64,000 bases of DNA, taken from positions 58,003,424 to 58,067,423 of the forward strand of contig NC_092225.1 in the NCBI RefSeq assembly GCF_036320965.1, read 5' to 3'. The stretch comes from Panulirus ornatus. Lineage: Eukaryota; Arthropoda; Malacostraca; Decapoda; Palinuridae. The stretch's first letter is position 1, and each line of letters begins with the position of its first letter. The notes under the pieces are model-generated. The model was not told where the DNA came from and made no database searches. It saw only the letters and a program-made list of their open reading frames with translations. A program made the translations under genes and the position numbers. Below, one piece after another: positions 50,436 through 62,175 of the stretch.

Positions 50436-51545
50436 TTTATTATACTCTGTCGGTGTCTCCTGCGTTAGTGAGGTGCGCAAGGTGCGCAATGGTCAAACCC
50501 ACCCACATACACATGTGTATACATATACGTCTACACACGCATATATACATACCTATACATTTCAACGTATACATTTATATGCATACACAGACATATACAT
50601 ATATACACATGTACACAATTCATACTTGCTGCCTTTATTCATTCTTGTCGCCACCCCGCCACACATGAAAAGACAACCCCCTCCCCCTGCATGCGCTCGA
50701 GGTAGCGCTGAGAAAAGACAACAAAGGCCACATTCGTCTAAACTCAGTCTCTAGCTGTTATGTATAATACACCGAAACCACCGCTTCCTTTCCACAACCA
50801 GGACCCACAAAACTTTCCATGATTTACCCCAGACGTTTCGCATGCCCTGCTTCAATCCACTAACAGCATGTCGACCTCGGTATACCACATCATTCCAATT
50901 CACTCTATTCCTTGCACGTCTTTCACCCTCCTACATGTTCAGGCCCCGATCGATCAAAATCTTTTTCATTCCATCTTTCCACCTCCAATTTGGTCTCCCA
51001 CTTCTCCTCATTCCCTCAACCTCTGACACAAATATCCTCTTTGTAAATCTCTCCTCACTCATTCTCTCCATGTGACCAAACCATTTCAATACACCCTCTT
51101 CTGCTCTCTCTACATCACTCTTTTTATTACCAAACATCTCTCTTACCTTTTGATTATTTACTTGATCAAACCACCATACACCACATATTGATCTCAAATA
51201 TCTCATTTCCAACACATCCACCCTCCTCCACACAACCCTATCTATAGCCGACGCCCCACAACCATATACCATTGTTGGAACCACTATTTATTCAAACACA
51301 CCCATTTTTGCTATCCTAGATAATGTTCTCGCCTTCCACACATTATTCAACGCTCCCAGAACCTTCGCCCCCTCCCCAACTTTGTGACACACTTCTACTT
51401 CCATGGTTCCATCCGTTGCCAAATCCTCTCCCAAATATCTAAAACACTTCTCTCACTCCAGTTTTTTCTCCATTCAAACTTACCTCCCACTTGACTTTTC
51501 CCTCAACCCTACTGTACCTAATAACCTTGCTCTTATTCACAGTTA
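50431..51545 (-). mobile_element. RTE-like LINE, 5'-truncated, old
   Basis: Minus-strand copy with the long 3' UTR (hairpin region near 50440-50475 is damaged), C-terminal domain (open piece 50931-51284) and RT up to the NKSKVIRYSR codons, where it joins the 29-bp units of D copy 2 at 51545. Several frameshifts. Confidence 0.87.
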
Positions 51546-53630
51546 CGTGTGGGCCAATGCACTTCTTAAGACGTGGAGGACAGGGCAATAAGTCTCCAGA
51601 AGTGGAGGCCAGCCAGTAGATAAGTCCCAAACTGCAACTTTACTTTGGAGCCTCTTCAGCCACGACAAAAACCCCAATAGAACAGTTTGGCGCCAGCCAA
51701 AAGGAAAATCCCATTGAGAAGCTTTACTATGAGACCCATTTGGCCACGCCAATCTCCACTAGAATCATCTAGAGCTAGCAGGAAGAAGTCCTAAAGTGAA
51801 GCTTTACTGTACCTACTTATACGAAGCCAGTGGCAACCAGGCAGGACGGAGTCAAAGATTAGACATTATAACATCAATAAAAGTTCTCGTAACACTATTC
51901 AACTCGGCACTTTTCTAATCTCTCAAATAAATCATTAAACAAATTATTATATGAACAAAGCAATAGAGTCCCTCTTCGTTTCTTACGTTTCTTACAGATA
52001 AAAGCTTGAAGCTTGGGGTAAGAGGATTACAAAACAAAAAATTACTGACTTCCATAACATGCGAACATGTATGATTTCACATGGCGCAGTCCCCTTACGC
52101 GGGAGAAAAGTCCGAGAGTGAGGCTTTAAGTTTGACGACCCGTGGACCCAGGATAGATCGATTAAATGGGTTGTCGTTAGCCAGAACAAAAGTCCCATGA
52201 TAAAGCTTTAAGTCTGATGACTTGAAAACCAGATGAATATGGTATGTCGTAAGCTAGAATAAAATTCTTTACGTCTGAATGCCCTTGAGCCCCGCAAAAC
52301 CCAATTGAAATGGTCTAGCGTAAGTCAGAACAACAGGCCTAGAGTGGAGCTTTAAGTGTGACGATCCTTGAGCTTCGCAAAATTCGATTAGATTTGTGTG
52401 GCGATACCCATGACAAACATCCCTGATTAACGCTTTACGTATGATGACCTGTGGCCCTGAATCAAGGGCTCCTACCCCTAGTTTACCTCTACCTACTCCA
52501 GCAGGGTTCTCCTACCCTGGACCCCATATAGAAAATACAAAATGGAGATATTACTTACCTTAACGAGGTGATTATAGAGCTCCAGTGGAAGTGTTAGTCA
52601 ACGATGGGCAATTCCCTTTTGAAGAGCTGGAGATGACTGTGGCTGCTCGATGAATTCAGGTTTTTTCTAATTTAGTCAATCACCTCGGTTCAGTCGGGAA
52701 GGAAAATAATTGTCTTATCGTCCCTCCATCACTAGGTAAGTATCATATAATATCTCGCCACATTTATTTTCATTGATTTCATGGTACGGAATCTCCAACC
52801 TTTTCAGAGGTCACTTCACAATGATTTATGATTACCTCAGAAACGAATGAGAACACAGTGGTCTAAGACGTGGCATCTACTTTCACCACTCGTACAAGTG
52901 CACACACACAAAAAAAAATTGCAACATTTGCAGATATCACACAGTAAAAAGAAAAAAAGATCATGGAATTTCAGTTCATCAAGCAACGAGTTTGCCTTCA
53001 TAGAAGTAAATGTTTCTGTATAATCTTGACGTAACGAATTCTATCATTTATTCACTGGCACTTGACGTTCAGGTATTGCACTGCACCATTACGAGAAGAG
53101 ATATTTTCAACACCGATCTTTAAGGATATTGACCGTTAAATCACGAACACTGAAGAAGCCACCTTCACACTCACTGAGCTATTTCGCGCCACTAATTCAA
53201 AGCAAATCAAAGTCAACACAATGTGCGCATGCGTGACTTCAGGCCGAACATGCGCAGAAGGTAAAAGTTACACTGAACATGCGCAAGACGTAAACCTTGG
53301 GCCGAGCATGCGCAAGGGGCGAATCTAAATTTGCGCATGCGCTAAAGAATAATTTTCGGCGAGTTTGCGCAAAAGAGATTTCATTCCAGTATATGTCTAT
53401 GTAGAATGAGGCTTATATTCAAAATATAAAAAACAAACAAAAAAAGCATTAGTTATAAGACTCTTCCAAGACATCACAAAAACCAGTGTAAAATACAGTA
53501 TCTGGTGAAGTACTACCGGAAGAAATCCTCTTTTGCGCAAGCTCGGCCATACTTTCACTTTCGCTTATACTCAAAGTAAGCTTCACCTAAGTTTGTTAAA
53601 CTTATTGTTTTAAATTAGTTGTAGTGCCCT
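51546..53630. repeat. D element copy 2
   Basis: Same order as copy 1: two 29-bp units (GTGGGCCAATGCACTTCTTA and AAGTGGAGGCCAGCCAGTAG), ~80-bp repeats to ~52440, body with TACTTACCTTAACGAGGTGA at 52553, palindrome cluster at 53224-53374. It ends TAGTTGTAGTGCCCT, where a tandem array of its 3' 1.25 kb begins. Confidence 0.82.
53224..53374. promoter_or_regulatory. GCGCATGCGC palindrome cluster (monomer 1)
   Basis: Sites TGCGCATGCGTG, AACATGCGCAGA, AACATGCGCAAG, GAGCATGCGCAAGG and TTGCGCATGCGCTA. NRF-1-like by sequence; role is inference. Confidence 0.4.
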
Positions 53631-54487
53631 GTGTGACGATCCTTGAGCTTCGCAAAACTCGATTAAATTTGTATGGCGATACCCATGAGAAAAGTTCATA
53701 TTGACGCTTTAAGTCTGTTTACCTGTGTCCCCGAATCGAGTGCTCCTACACGAAGTTTACCTCTACCTACTCCAGCAGGGTCCTCCTGCTCTGTACCCCA
53801 TATAGAAAATACTAAATGGAGATATTACTTACCTTAACGAGGTGATTATAGAGCCCCAGTAGAAGTGTTAGTCAACGATGGGCAATTTCCACTTGAAGAG
53901 CTGGAGATGACTATGGTTGCTCGATGAATCCAGTTTTGCTAATTTAGTCAGTCACCTCGCTTCAGTCGGGGAAAATAATTTTCTTATCGTCCCTCCATCA
54001 CTAGGTAAGTATCATATGATATCTCGACAAATTTATTTTCATTGATTTCATGGTACGGAATCTCCAACCTTTACAGAGTTCACTTCACAATGATTTATGA
54101 TTATCTCACAAACGAATGAGAACACTGTGGTCTAAGATGTGGCATCTACTTTCACCACTCGTACAAGTGCACACACAAAAAGATTACGGCATTTGCAGAT
54201 ATCACACAGTAAAAAGAAGAAAAGATCATGGAATTTCAGTTCATCAAGCAACGAGTTTGCCTTCATAGAAGTAAATATTTCTGTATAATCTTGACGTAAC
54301 GAATTCTATCATTTATTCACTGGCACTTGACGTTCAGGTATTGCACTGCACCATTACGAGAAGAGATATTTTCAACACCGATCTTTAAGGATATTGACCG
54401 TTAAATCACGAACACTGAAGACGCCACCTTCACACTCACTGAGCTATTTCGCGCCACTAATTCAAAGCAAATCAAAGTCAACACAAT

Positions 54488-54640
54488 GTGCGCATGCGTG
54501 ACTTCAGGCCGAGCATGCGCAGAAGGTAAAAGTTACACTGAGCATGTGCAAGAGGTAAAACTTAGGCCGAGCATGCGCAATGGGTGAATCTTACTCTGCG
54601 CATGCGCTGAAGAATAATTTTCGGCGAGGTTACGCAAAAG
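54488..54640. promoter_or_regulatory. GCGCATGCGC palindrome cluster (monomer 2)
   Basis: Same five-site layout, with one site mutated to GCATGTGC and a final CTGCGCATGCGCTG. Confidence 0.4.
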
Positions 54641-55737
54641 AGGATTTATTCCAGTATATGTCTATGTAGAATGAGGCTTATATCAAACATATAAAAAAAC
54701 AAACAAATAAAAAAGGCATTAGTTATAAGACTCTTCCAAGACATCACAAAAACCAGTGTAAAAAGAAATCCTCTTCTGCGCAAGCTCGGCCAAACTTTCA
54801 CTTTCGCTTATACTCAAAGTAAGCTTCACCTAAGTTTGTTAAACTTATTGTTTTAAATTAGTTGTAGTGCGCTGTGTGACGATCCTTGAGCTTCGCAAAA
54901 CTCGATTAAATTTGTATGGCGATACCCATGAGAAAAGTTCATATTGACGCTTTAAGTCTGTTTACCTGTGTCCCCGAATCGAGGGCTCCTACCCCAAGTT
55001 TACCTCTACCTACTCCAGCAGGGTCCTCCTGCTCTGTACCCCATATAGAAAATACTAAATGGAGATATTACTTACCTTAACGAGGTGATTATAGAGCCTC
55101 AGTGGAAGTGTTAGTCAACGATCGGCAATTTCCTTTTGAAGAGCTGGATGTGACTATGGTTGCTCGATGAATCCAGTTTTGCTAATTAAGTCAGTCACCT
55201 CGGTTCAGTCGGGGAAGGAAAATAATTGTCTTATCGTCCCTCCATCACTAGGTAAGTATCATATAATATCTCGACAAATTTATTTTCATTGATTTCATGG
55301 TACGGAATCTCCAACCTTTTCAGAGTTCACTTCACAATGATTTGTGATTACCTCACAAACGAATGAGAACACAGTGGTCTAAGACGTGGCATCTACTTTC
55401 ACCACTCGAACAAGTGCACACACACAAAAAAATTGCACCATTCGCAGATATCACACAGTAAAAAGAAAAAAAGATCATGGAATTTCAGTTCATCAAGCAA
55501 CGAGTTTGCCTTCATAGAAGTAAATGTTTCTGTATAATCTTGACGTAACGAATTCTATCATTTATTCACTGGCACTTGACGTTCAGGTATTGCACTGCAC
55601 AATTACGAGAAGAGATATTTTCAACACCGATTTTTAAGGATATTGACCGTTAAATAACGAACACTGAAGGAGCCACCTTCACACTCACTGAGCTATTTCG
55701 CACCACTAATTCTAAGCAAATCAAAGTCGACACAATG

Positions 55738-55889
55738 TGCGCATGCGTGATTTCAGGCCGAGCATGCGCAAAAGGTAAAAGTTACACTGAGCATGCGCAA
55801 GACGTAAACCTTAGGCCGAGCATGCACAAGGGGCAAATCTAAATTTGCGCATGCGCTAAAGAATAATTTTCGGCGAGGTTGCGCAAAAG
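55738..55889. promoter_or_regulatory. GCGCATGCGC palindrome cluster (monomer 3)
   Basis: Same five-site layout; one site mutated to GCATGCAC. Confidence 0.4.
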
Positions 55890-57265
55890 AGGATTCATTC
55901 CAGTATACGTCTATGTACAATGAGGCTTATACTAAACATATAAAAAACAAACAAAAAAAGCATTAGTTATAAGACTTCCAAGACATCACAAAAACCAGTG
56001 TAAAATACAGTATCCGGTGAAGTACTACCGGAAGAAATCCTCTTTTGCGCAAGCTCGGCCAAACTTTCACTTTCGCTTATACTCAAAGTAAGCTTCACCT
56101 AAGTTTGTTAAACTTATTGTTTTAAATTAGTTGTAGTGCCCTGTGTGACGATCCTTGAGCTTCGCAAAACTCGATTAAATTTGTATGGCGATACCCATGA
56201 GAAAAGTTCATATTGACGCTTTAAGTCTGTTTACCTGTGTCCCCGAATCGAGGGCTCCTACCCCAAGTTTACCTCTACCTACTCCAGCAGGGTCCTCCTG
56301 CTCTGTACCCCATATAGAAAATACATAATGGAGATATTACTTACCTTAACGAGGTGATTATAGAGCTCCAGTGGAAGTGTTAGTCAACGATGGGCAATTT
56401 CCACTTGAAGAGCTGGAGATGACTATGGTTGCTCGATGAATCCAGTTTTGCTAATTTAGTCAGTCACCTCGCTTCAGTCGGGGAAAATAATTTTCTTATC
56501 GTCCCTCCATCACTAGGTAAGTATCATATGATATCTCGCCAAATTTATTTTCATTGATTTCATGGTACGGAATCTCCAACCTTTACAGAGTTCACTTCAC
56601 AATGATTTATGATTATCTCACAAACGAATGAGAACACTGTGGTCTAAGATGTGGCATCTACTTTCACCACTCGTACAAGTGCACACACAAAAAGATTACG
56701 GCATTTGCAGATATCACACAGTAAAAAGAAGAAAAGATCATGGAATTTCAGTTCATCAAGCAACGAGTTTGCCTTCATAGAAGTAAATGTTTCTGTATGA
56801 TCTTGACGTAACGAATTCTATCATTTATTCACTGGCACTTGACGTTCAGGTATTGCACTGCTCCATTACGAGAATAAATATTTTCAACACCGATCTTTAA
56901 GGATATTGACCGTTAAATCACAACCTGAAAAAACCACCTCACACTCACTGAGTATTTCGCCCACTAATTCAAAGGAAAAATCAAAGTAAACACAAGTGCG
57001 CAGCGTGACTTCGGGCCGAGCATGCAAAAGAAAAAGTTAACACGAGCATGGGGCAAGGGTAAAACGGGCCGAGCATCGCAATGGGCAAATTTTACTCGCG
57101 CATGGCGGAAGAAAATTTTGGGTAAGGTGCGCAAAGAGGATTTATTTCCCGAATGTCATGAAATCAGGTTTTTAATTCAAAATAAAAAAACAAACAAACA
57201 AAAAAGGCATACCCCATAAAACTCCCAAGACACACAAAAACTAGTAAAAACCGTACTGGTGAATA

Positions 57266-59592
57266 CTCCCCCCCTCCCTCCCTTCCTCCCTCCCACCCTT
57301 CCCTCCCTCTCCCTCCCCCCCTCCCCCACCCCCCCCCTCCCCTTCCCTCCCCCCCCCTCTCCCTCCCCCCCCCTTTCTCCCCACCTTTCTCTCCCTCACC
57401 TCCCTTCCCCCCCCCTTCCCCCAACCCTCCCCCCTCCCCCTCCCTCCATCCCTCCCTCCCCTTCCTCCCCCCCCCGCCCCACCCTTTCGCACCCCCCTCC
57501 CTCCCCCCTCTCCCTCCCCCTTCTTTTTCCCTTTTCTCCCTCCCTCCCTCCCCCTCCCCTCCCTCCTCTTTCCCTCCCTCCCTTCCCCCCCCTTACCCCT
57601 CCCTCCCTCCCTCCCTCCCTTTCCCCCTCCCCCCCTCCTTCCTCCCCCCTCCCCTTTTCCCCCTCCCTCCCCCCCTCCACGCCCCCCCCCCCTCCCCCTC
57701 TCTTTCTCCCTCCCTCCCCCTTCCCCTCCCCCCTCCTCCCCTCCCTCCCTCCTTCCCCCCCCCCCCCCTCCCTTCCCTCCCTTTTCCCCCTCCCTCCCTC
57801 CTCCTTCCCTCCCTCCCCCCCCTTCCCCCCCTCCCCCCCCCTCCCCCCCCCCCCCTCCTCCTCTCCCCCTCCCTCCCCCTCCCCCCCCCTCCCCCCCCCC
57901 CCCTCCCTCCCCCCACCTCCCTCCCTCCCTCCCCCTCCCCTCCCCTCCCCCTCCCCCCCTCCCCCTCCCCCCCCTCCTCCCCTCCCCCTCCCCTCCCCCC
58001 CCTCCCCTCTCCCCTCCCTCCCCCCTCCTCACCCCCCCTCCTCCCTCCCTCCCCCCCCTCCCTCCCCTCCCCCCCCCTCCTCCCCCTCCCTCCCCTCCCC
58101 CCTCCCTCCCTCCTCCCTCCTCCCTCCCTCCTCCCTCCCCCCCTCCCCCCCCTCCCTCCTCCCTCTCCCCCCTCCCTCCCTCCCCCCCTCCCTCCCTCCC
58201 CCCCTCCTCCTCCCCTCCCCCCCTCCTCCCATCCCCCCTCCCCCCCCCCCCCCTCCCCCCCCTCCCCCCCTCCCTCCCCTCCCCCCCTCCCTCCCCCCCC
58301 CTCCCCCTCCCCTCTCCCTCCCCCCCCTCCCTCCCCCCTCCTCTCCCTCCTCCCCCCTCCCTCACTCTCCCCTTCCCTCCCCTCCCTCCCCCTCCCCCCC
58401 CCTCCTCCCCCCCCCCTCCCTCCCTCCCTCCCTCCCCCTCCCCTCCCCCCTCTCCTCTCCTCCCTCCCCCCTCCCCCCCCCTCTCCCCCCTCTCCTCCCC
58501 CCCTCCCCCTCCCCCTCCCTCCCCCTCCCCTCCCCTCCCCCTTCCCTCCCTCCCCTCCTCCCTCCCTCCCCTCCTCCCCCTCCCCTCCCTCCCTCCCCCT
58601 CCTCCCCCCCCCTCCCTCCCCTCCTTCTCCCCCTCCCTCCCCCTCCTTCCCCCTCCCTCCCCCTCCCCCTCCCCTCCTCCCCCCCTCCCCCCCCCCCCCC
58701 CCCCTCCCCTCCTCCCCCCTCTCCCTCCCCCTCCCCCCTCCCCCCCCCTCCCTCCTCCTTCCCCCCCCCCTCCCCCTCCCCTCCCCTCCTCCCCCTCCCC
58801 CCTCCCCCTCCCCCCTCCCTCCCCTCCCTCCCTCCCCTCTCCCCTCCTCCCTCCCTCCCCCCCCCTCCCCCCCCTCCTCCCCTCCCCCCTCCCCCTCCCA
58901 CTCCCTCCCCCCCCTCCCTCCTCCCCTCCCCCCTCCCCCCCCCCCCCTCTCCCCCCCCCCCTCCCTCCCCTCCCCCCCTTCCCTCTCCCTACCCCCCCCC
59001 CTCCCCTCTCTCCCCCCCTCCCTCCTCCCCCCCCTTCCCCTCCCTCCCCCTCCCTCTCCCCTCCCTCTCCCTCCCCCCCTCCCTCCTCCCTCTCCCCTCC
59101 TCCTCCCTCCCCCTCTCCCTCCCTCCCCCCCCCCTCCCCCTCCCCCCCCCCCCCTTCCCCCCTCCCTCCCTCCCCCCTCCCCCCTCCCTCCCTCCCCCCC
59201 TCCCCCCTCCCTCCCTTCCCCCCCCCCCTCCCTCCCCCCCCCTCCCTTCCTCTCCCTTCCATCCCTACCTCCCACTCCCTACCTCCCACTCCCTCCCTCC
59301 CTCTCCCTCCCTCCCCCTGACTCCCTCCCGCTGCCTCCCTCCCCCAACCTCCCTCCCTCTCCCTCCCTTTCTCCCTCCCTCCCTCCTTCCCTCCCTCCCC
59401 TTCCCCTCCCTCCCTCCTTCCCTCTCCCTCCCTTCCTCCCTACCTCCCACCCTCCCCCCTCCCTCACCCTCCCCTCCCTCCCACTCCCTACTTCCCACTC
59501 CCTCCCTCCCTCTCCCTCCCTCCCTCCCGCTCCCTCCCTCCCCTTACCTCCCTCCCGCTCCCTCCATCCCTCCCCCTCCCTCCCTCCCTCCT
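57266..59592. repeat. 2.3-kb polypyrimidine (C/T) tract
   Basis: Almost only C and T on +, mostly CCCT/CCCCT units, with more ordered CCTACCTCCCACT units at 59260-59500. Open frames of 560-787 codons (Pro/Ser/Leu-rich on +, Gly/Glu/Arg-rich on -) are by-products of the composition. The sequence just before it (56900-57260) is a D monomer full of single-base deletions, and just after it a known repeat starts abruptly, so assembly or base-calling error is a serious possibility. Confidence 0.9.
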
Positions 59593-59903
59593 GTCTATCT
59601 TATTTCTAAGCAAAACAATTGAGAAAAACGTTTTAAGGGTATCAAATGAGGGAAAGTAAACAATCTGCCACCACACAAGCAATATCGTGTTCATCACCCG
59701 CCCTGCATCCCGATCCCTATGCTTGCCCGACTGATGGTATAGCTCAGGTGATAGTCCGGCTGGAGCCTGGGACGGTACCACATTCCCACACTAAAGTTTA
59801 AGCTGGAATACAAATTACTGTTGGCACATGACACCAACAGCGTTAAATTATCAGGAATGATTGAAAGTAACGTTCCTCTTGACCTTCTTTCCCTAGAATA
59901 AAC

Positions 59904-59907
<4 letters not shown>
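59588..59907. repeat. 320-bp repeated block, copy 2
   Basis: Homologous to 50045-50361, followed likewise by (TA)n. Its left edge coincides with the end of the C/T tract. Confidence 0.8.

Positions 59908-59979
<72 letters not shown>
59908..59979. repeat. (TA)n microsatellite
   Basis: TA array between the 320-bp block and a LINE 5' head. Confidence 0.95.
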
Positions 59980-59982
<3 letters not shown>

Positions 59983-60581
59983 CTGGGGATAGGGGAAAAA
60001 GAATACTTCTCACGCATTCCCCACGAAGAAGTAAGATTACAAGTGAAAGAGAAGAGAGAGGCATTTGGACGATTTTTGCAGGGAAAAAATGCAAATGAGT
60101 GGGAGATGTATAAAAGAAAGAGGCAGGAGGTCAAGAGAAAGGTGCAAGAGGTGAAAAAGAGGGGAAATGAGAGTTGGGGTGAGAGAGTATCATTAAATTT
60201 TAGGGAGAATGAAAAGATGTCTTGGAAGGAGGTAAATAAAGTGCCTAAGACAAGGGAGCAAATGGGAACTTCAGTGAAGGGGGCTGGTGGGGAGGTGATA
60301 ACAAGTAGTGGTGATGTGAGAAGGAGATGGAGTGAGTATTTTGAAGGTTTCTTGAATGTGTTTGATGATAGAGTGGCAGATATAGGGTGTTTTGGTCGAG
60401 GTGGTGTGCAAAGTGAGAGGGTTAGGGAAAATGATTTGGTAAACAGAGAAGAGGTAGTAAAAGCATTGCGGAAGATATATGTATATACATGTGTATGTGG
60501 GTGGGATGGGCCATTCTTTCGTCTGTTTCCTTGCGCTACCTCGCGAACGCGGGCGACAGCGACAAAGCAAAATAAATAAAT

Positions 60582-60582
<1 letters not shown>
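59980..60582 (+). mobile_element. Internally deleted LINE (head-linker-tail)
   Basis: Head CCCCTGGGGATAGGGGAAAA at 59980 runs ~47 nt to CATTCCCCAC, then jumps to the EN-RT linker at GAAGAAGTAAGATTAC (60027), continues 450 bp to the VNREEVVKALRK codons, then jumps at about 60477 to the last ~105 nt of the 3' UTR with the hairpin CTACCTCGCGAACGCGGG (60537-60554). Both element ends are present while EN and nearly all RT are missing: a non-autonomous derivative. The linker part is open from 60043 to 60477. Confidence 0.85.

Positions 60583-60668
<86 letters not shown>
60583..60668. repeat. (TA)n shared by two 3' tails
   Basis: TA array after (AATA)n, between the internally deleted LINE (plus) and the next LINE tail (minus). 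Confidence 0.95.
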
Positions 60669-60672
<4 letters not shown>

Positions 60673-60981
60673 TTTCATCATACTTAGTCGCTGTCTCCTG
60701 CGTTAGCGAGGTAACGCAAGGAAACAGATGAAAGAATGGCCAAACCCACCCACATACACATGAATATACATAAACGCCCCACACGCCCATATACATACCT
60801 ACACATTTCAACGTATACATACATAAACATACAGAGACATATACATATACACACATGTACATATTCATACCTGCTACCTTCATCGCGATGTAGCGCTAGA
60901 AAAAGACAAAGGCCACGTTCGTTCACACTCAGTCTCTAGCTGTCATGTGTAACGCACCGAAGCCACAGCTCCCTTTCCACA
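60669..60981 (-). mobile_element. LINE 3' UTR fragment
   Basis: Only long-type 3' UTR sequence: hairpin region at 60690-60720 (complement), middle UTR, GCACCGAAGCCACAGCTCCC; truncated at CTTTCCACATT and joined to PLE terminal sequence at 60982. Confidence 0.82.
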
Positions 60982-61780
60982 TTGCAATTCAGCGCTTGAT
61001 CAAGTATACTCCTAATAGAATCACATCATCAGGGAAGATACAAGAAAGAAATGTAACAATCAGTTGATATACAACGAAGAGACGTAGCTAGAACGCCATT
61101 TGGTAAACAAGTGACTACCTGAATGTATGTCGGATGTGTACGAGTCTGGCAAGAAGGTTATCATAAACTTATCATGCGGACAAGAAAGGGAACGGTTAAA
61201 AAATTCTTTCAACAATAAAGCTATCTAATTTGTATAGACCTTCACTAATATTAATGTTATAATTCTTTGTGTATGTAGTAATAAAAGATTCGATGACATT
61301 TCTCTTGGTACAGAAGTTAGAGGTAATAACTGAGATGGCATTACCCCAGTCAGTACAGTGATCATAGTTTTTAACATGTTTAAACAGTGTTTGATTCTCG
61401 TCCTGTTCTTACACTATATTTATGTTGCGTAAGTCTAACTAAAAGATTCTTACCAGTCTGCCCAACATAAGACTTATCAAAATTTCTACATAACACTCTA
61501 TAGAGTGCTGAGTTCCTGATCAAGTTGCTGAAGGCCGATTTTGTATTAAAGGATTTTAGCAACGTGAAAGGTAAAGTAAAATTATCATTAAAAGGGATAA
61601 CTAGAAGGTTCTTGGGTTCAAGTTTATGAAATTATTTTTCTTTTCCCAAACTTAACGAATTTATCAATGAAAGATTTAGGATACTTTAACTTCAATCCAA
61701 TAGAATGTATCTTTTCAAACTCATCAATAAACTCTGGACTCCAAATACGTATTGCCCTGAGGAACATAGACTGGATCCCG
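60982..61780 (-). mobile_element. Penelope-like element, 5'-truncated
   Basis: Minus-strand PLE: RT C-terminus, a GIY-YIG endonuclease, then ~210 bp of 3' region with CCAAATGGCGTTCTAGCTAC and CCCTGATGATGTGATTCTAT blocks (complement at 61020-61105) and an end CGCTGAATTGCAATGTGG. The 5' truncation is near 61780, next to the 29-bp array of D copy 3. The PLE terminus here lacks the GAAAGTGCACTT part found in the 14- and 46-kb palindromes, so at least two terminal variants exist. Confidence 0.85.
61196..61780 (-). pseudogene. PLE reverse transcriptase C-terminus and GIY-YIG endonuclease, frameshifted
   Basis: From 61775 down: FLRAIRIWSPEFIDE and LKLKYPKSFIDK blocks typical of the RT end, stop at 61624; shifted frame with KNLLVIPFNDNF, then LYRVLC (GIY-equivalent), YVGQTGKNL (YIG-equivalent) and RLTQHKYSVRTG; a further one-base frameshift near 61383; then FKHV, DHCTDWGN and VIESFI (the acidic residue expected in GIY-YIG nucleases) and a stop at 61196-61198. 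All recognised catalytic motifs remain, only the frame is broken at two points. Family assignment is from PLE domain order (RT followed by GIY-YIG). Confidence 0.82.
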
Positions 61781-61799
61781 TTTCCACCCATGAACCGCA

Positions 61800-62175
61800 G
61801 TGCACTCCGTCTCCAGACGTGGAGGCTAGCGCACTCTGTCTCGAAACATGGAGGCCGGTGAAATTCGTTTCCAAATATGGTGGCCACTAGACAACTTCTC
61901 AAGGCATGGAGGCCAGTGAACAACGTCTCAAGACATGGAGGCCAGTGGACTACGTCTCCAAATATGGAAGCCAGAGTAATCCGTCTTCAGACGTTGACTT
62001 GTGCACTGTGTCTCCAAAAGTGGAGGTCAGTGCGATCTGTCTACAGACGTGTGGGCTAATGCACTTCTTCTCAAGATGGGGAGGCTAGTACACTCCGTCT
62101 CCAGACGTGGAGGCAATGTACTCCGTCTCCAGATGTGAAGGCCAGTGCAATCCGTCTATAGAAGTGGAGGCCAGG
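61800..62175. repeat. 29-bp minisatellite, ~13 copies
   Basis: Unit CTCCGTCTCCAGACGTGGAG plus GCCAGTGCA, with an internal inverted repeat CTCCAGACGTGGAG. Moderately diverged units. Only two units are present at the same place in D copies 1 and 2. Confidence 0.9.

Larger units (their letters stand above)
52356..57240. repeat. ~1.25-kb tandem satellite, four monomers
   Basis: GTGTGACGATCCTTGAGCTT starts at 52356, 53631, 54874 and 56143 (spacing 1275, 1243, 1269). Monomers 1 and 3 share variants (for example AAGACGTAAACCTT and GGCAAATCTAAATTTGCGC type), and monomers 2 and 4 share others (CAATGGGTGAATCTTACTCT type; AAAAGATTACGGCATTTGC), giving an X-Y-X-Y dimer of ~2.5 kb. No coding potential. 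The last monomer decays from ~56900 on. Confidence 0.9.

Noticed and set aside
57241..59622. Open frames of 560, 682 and 787 codons in the C/T tract
   Set aside because: A strand with almost no A or G cannot form stop codons; peptides are pure low complexity without domains.
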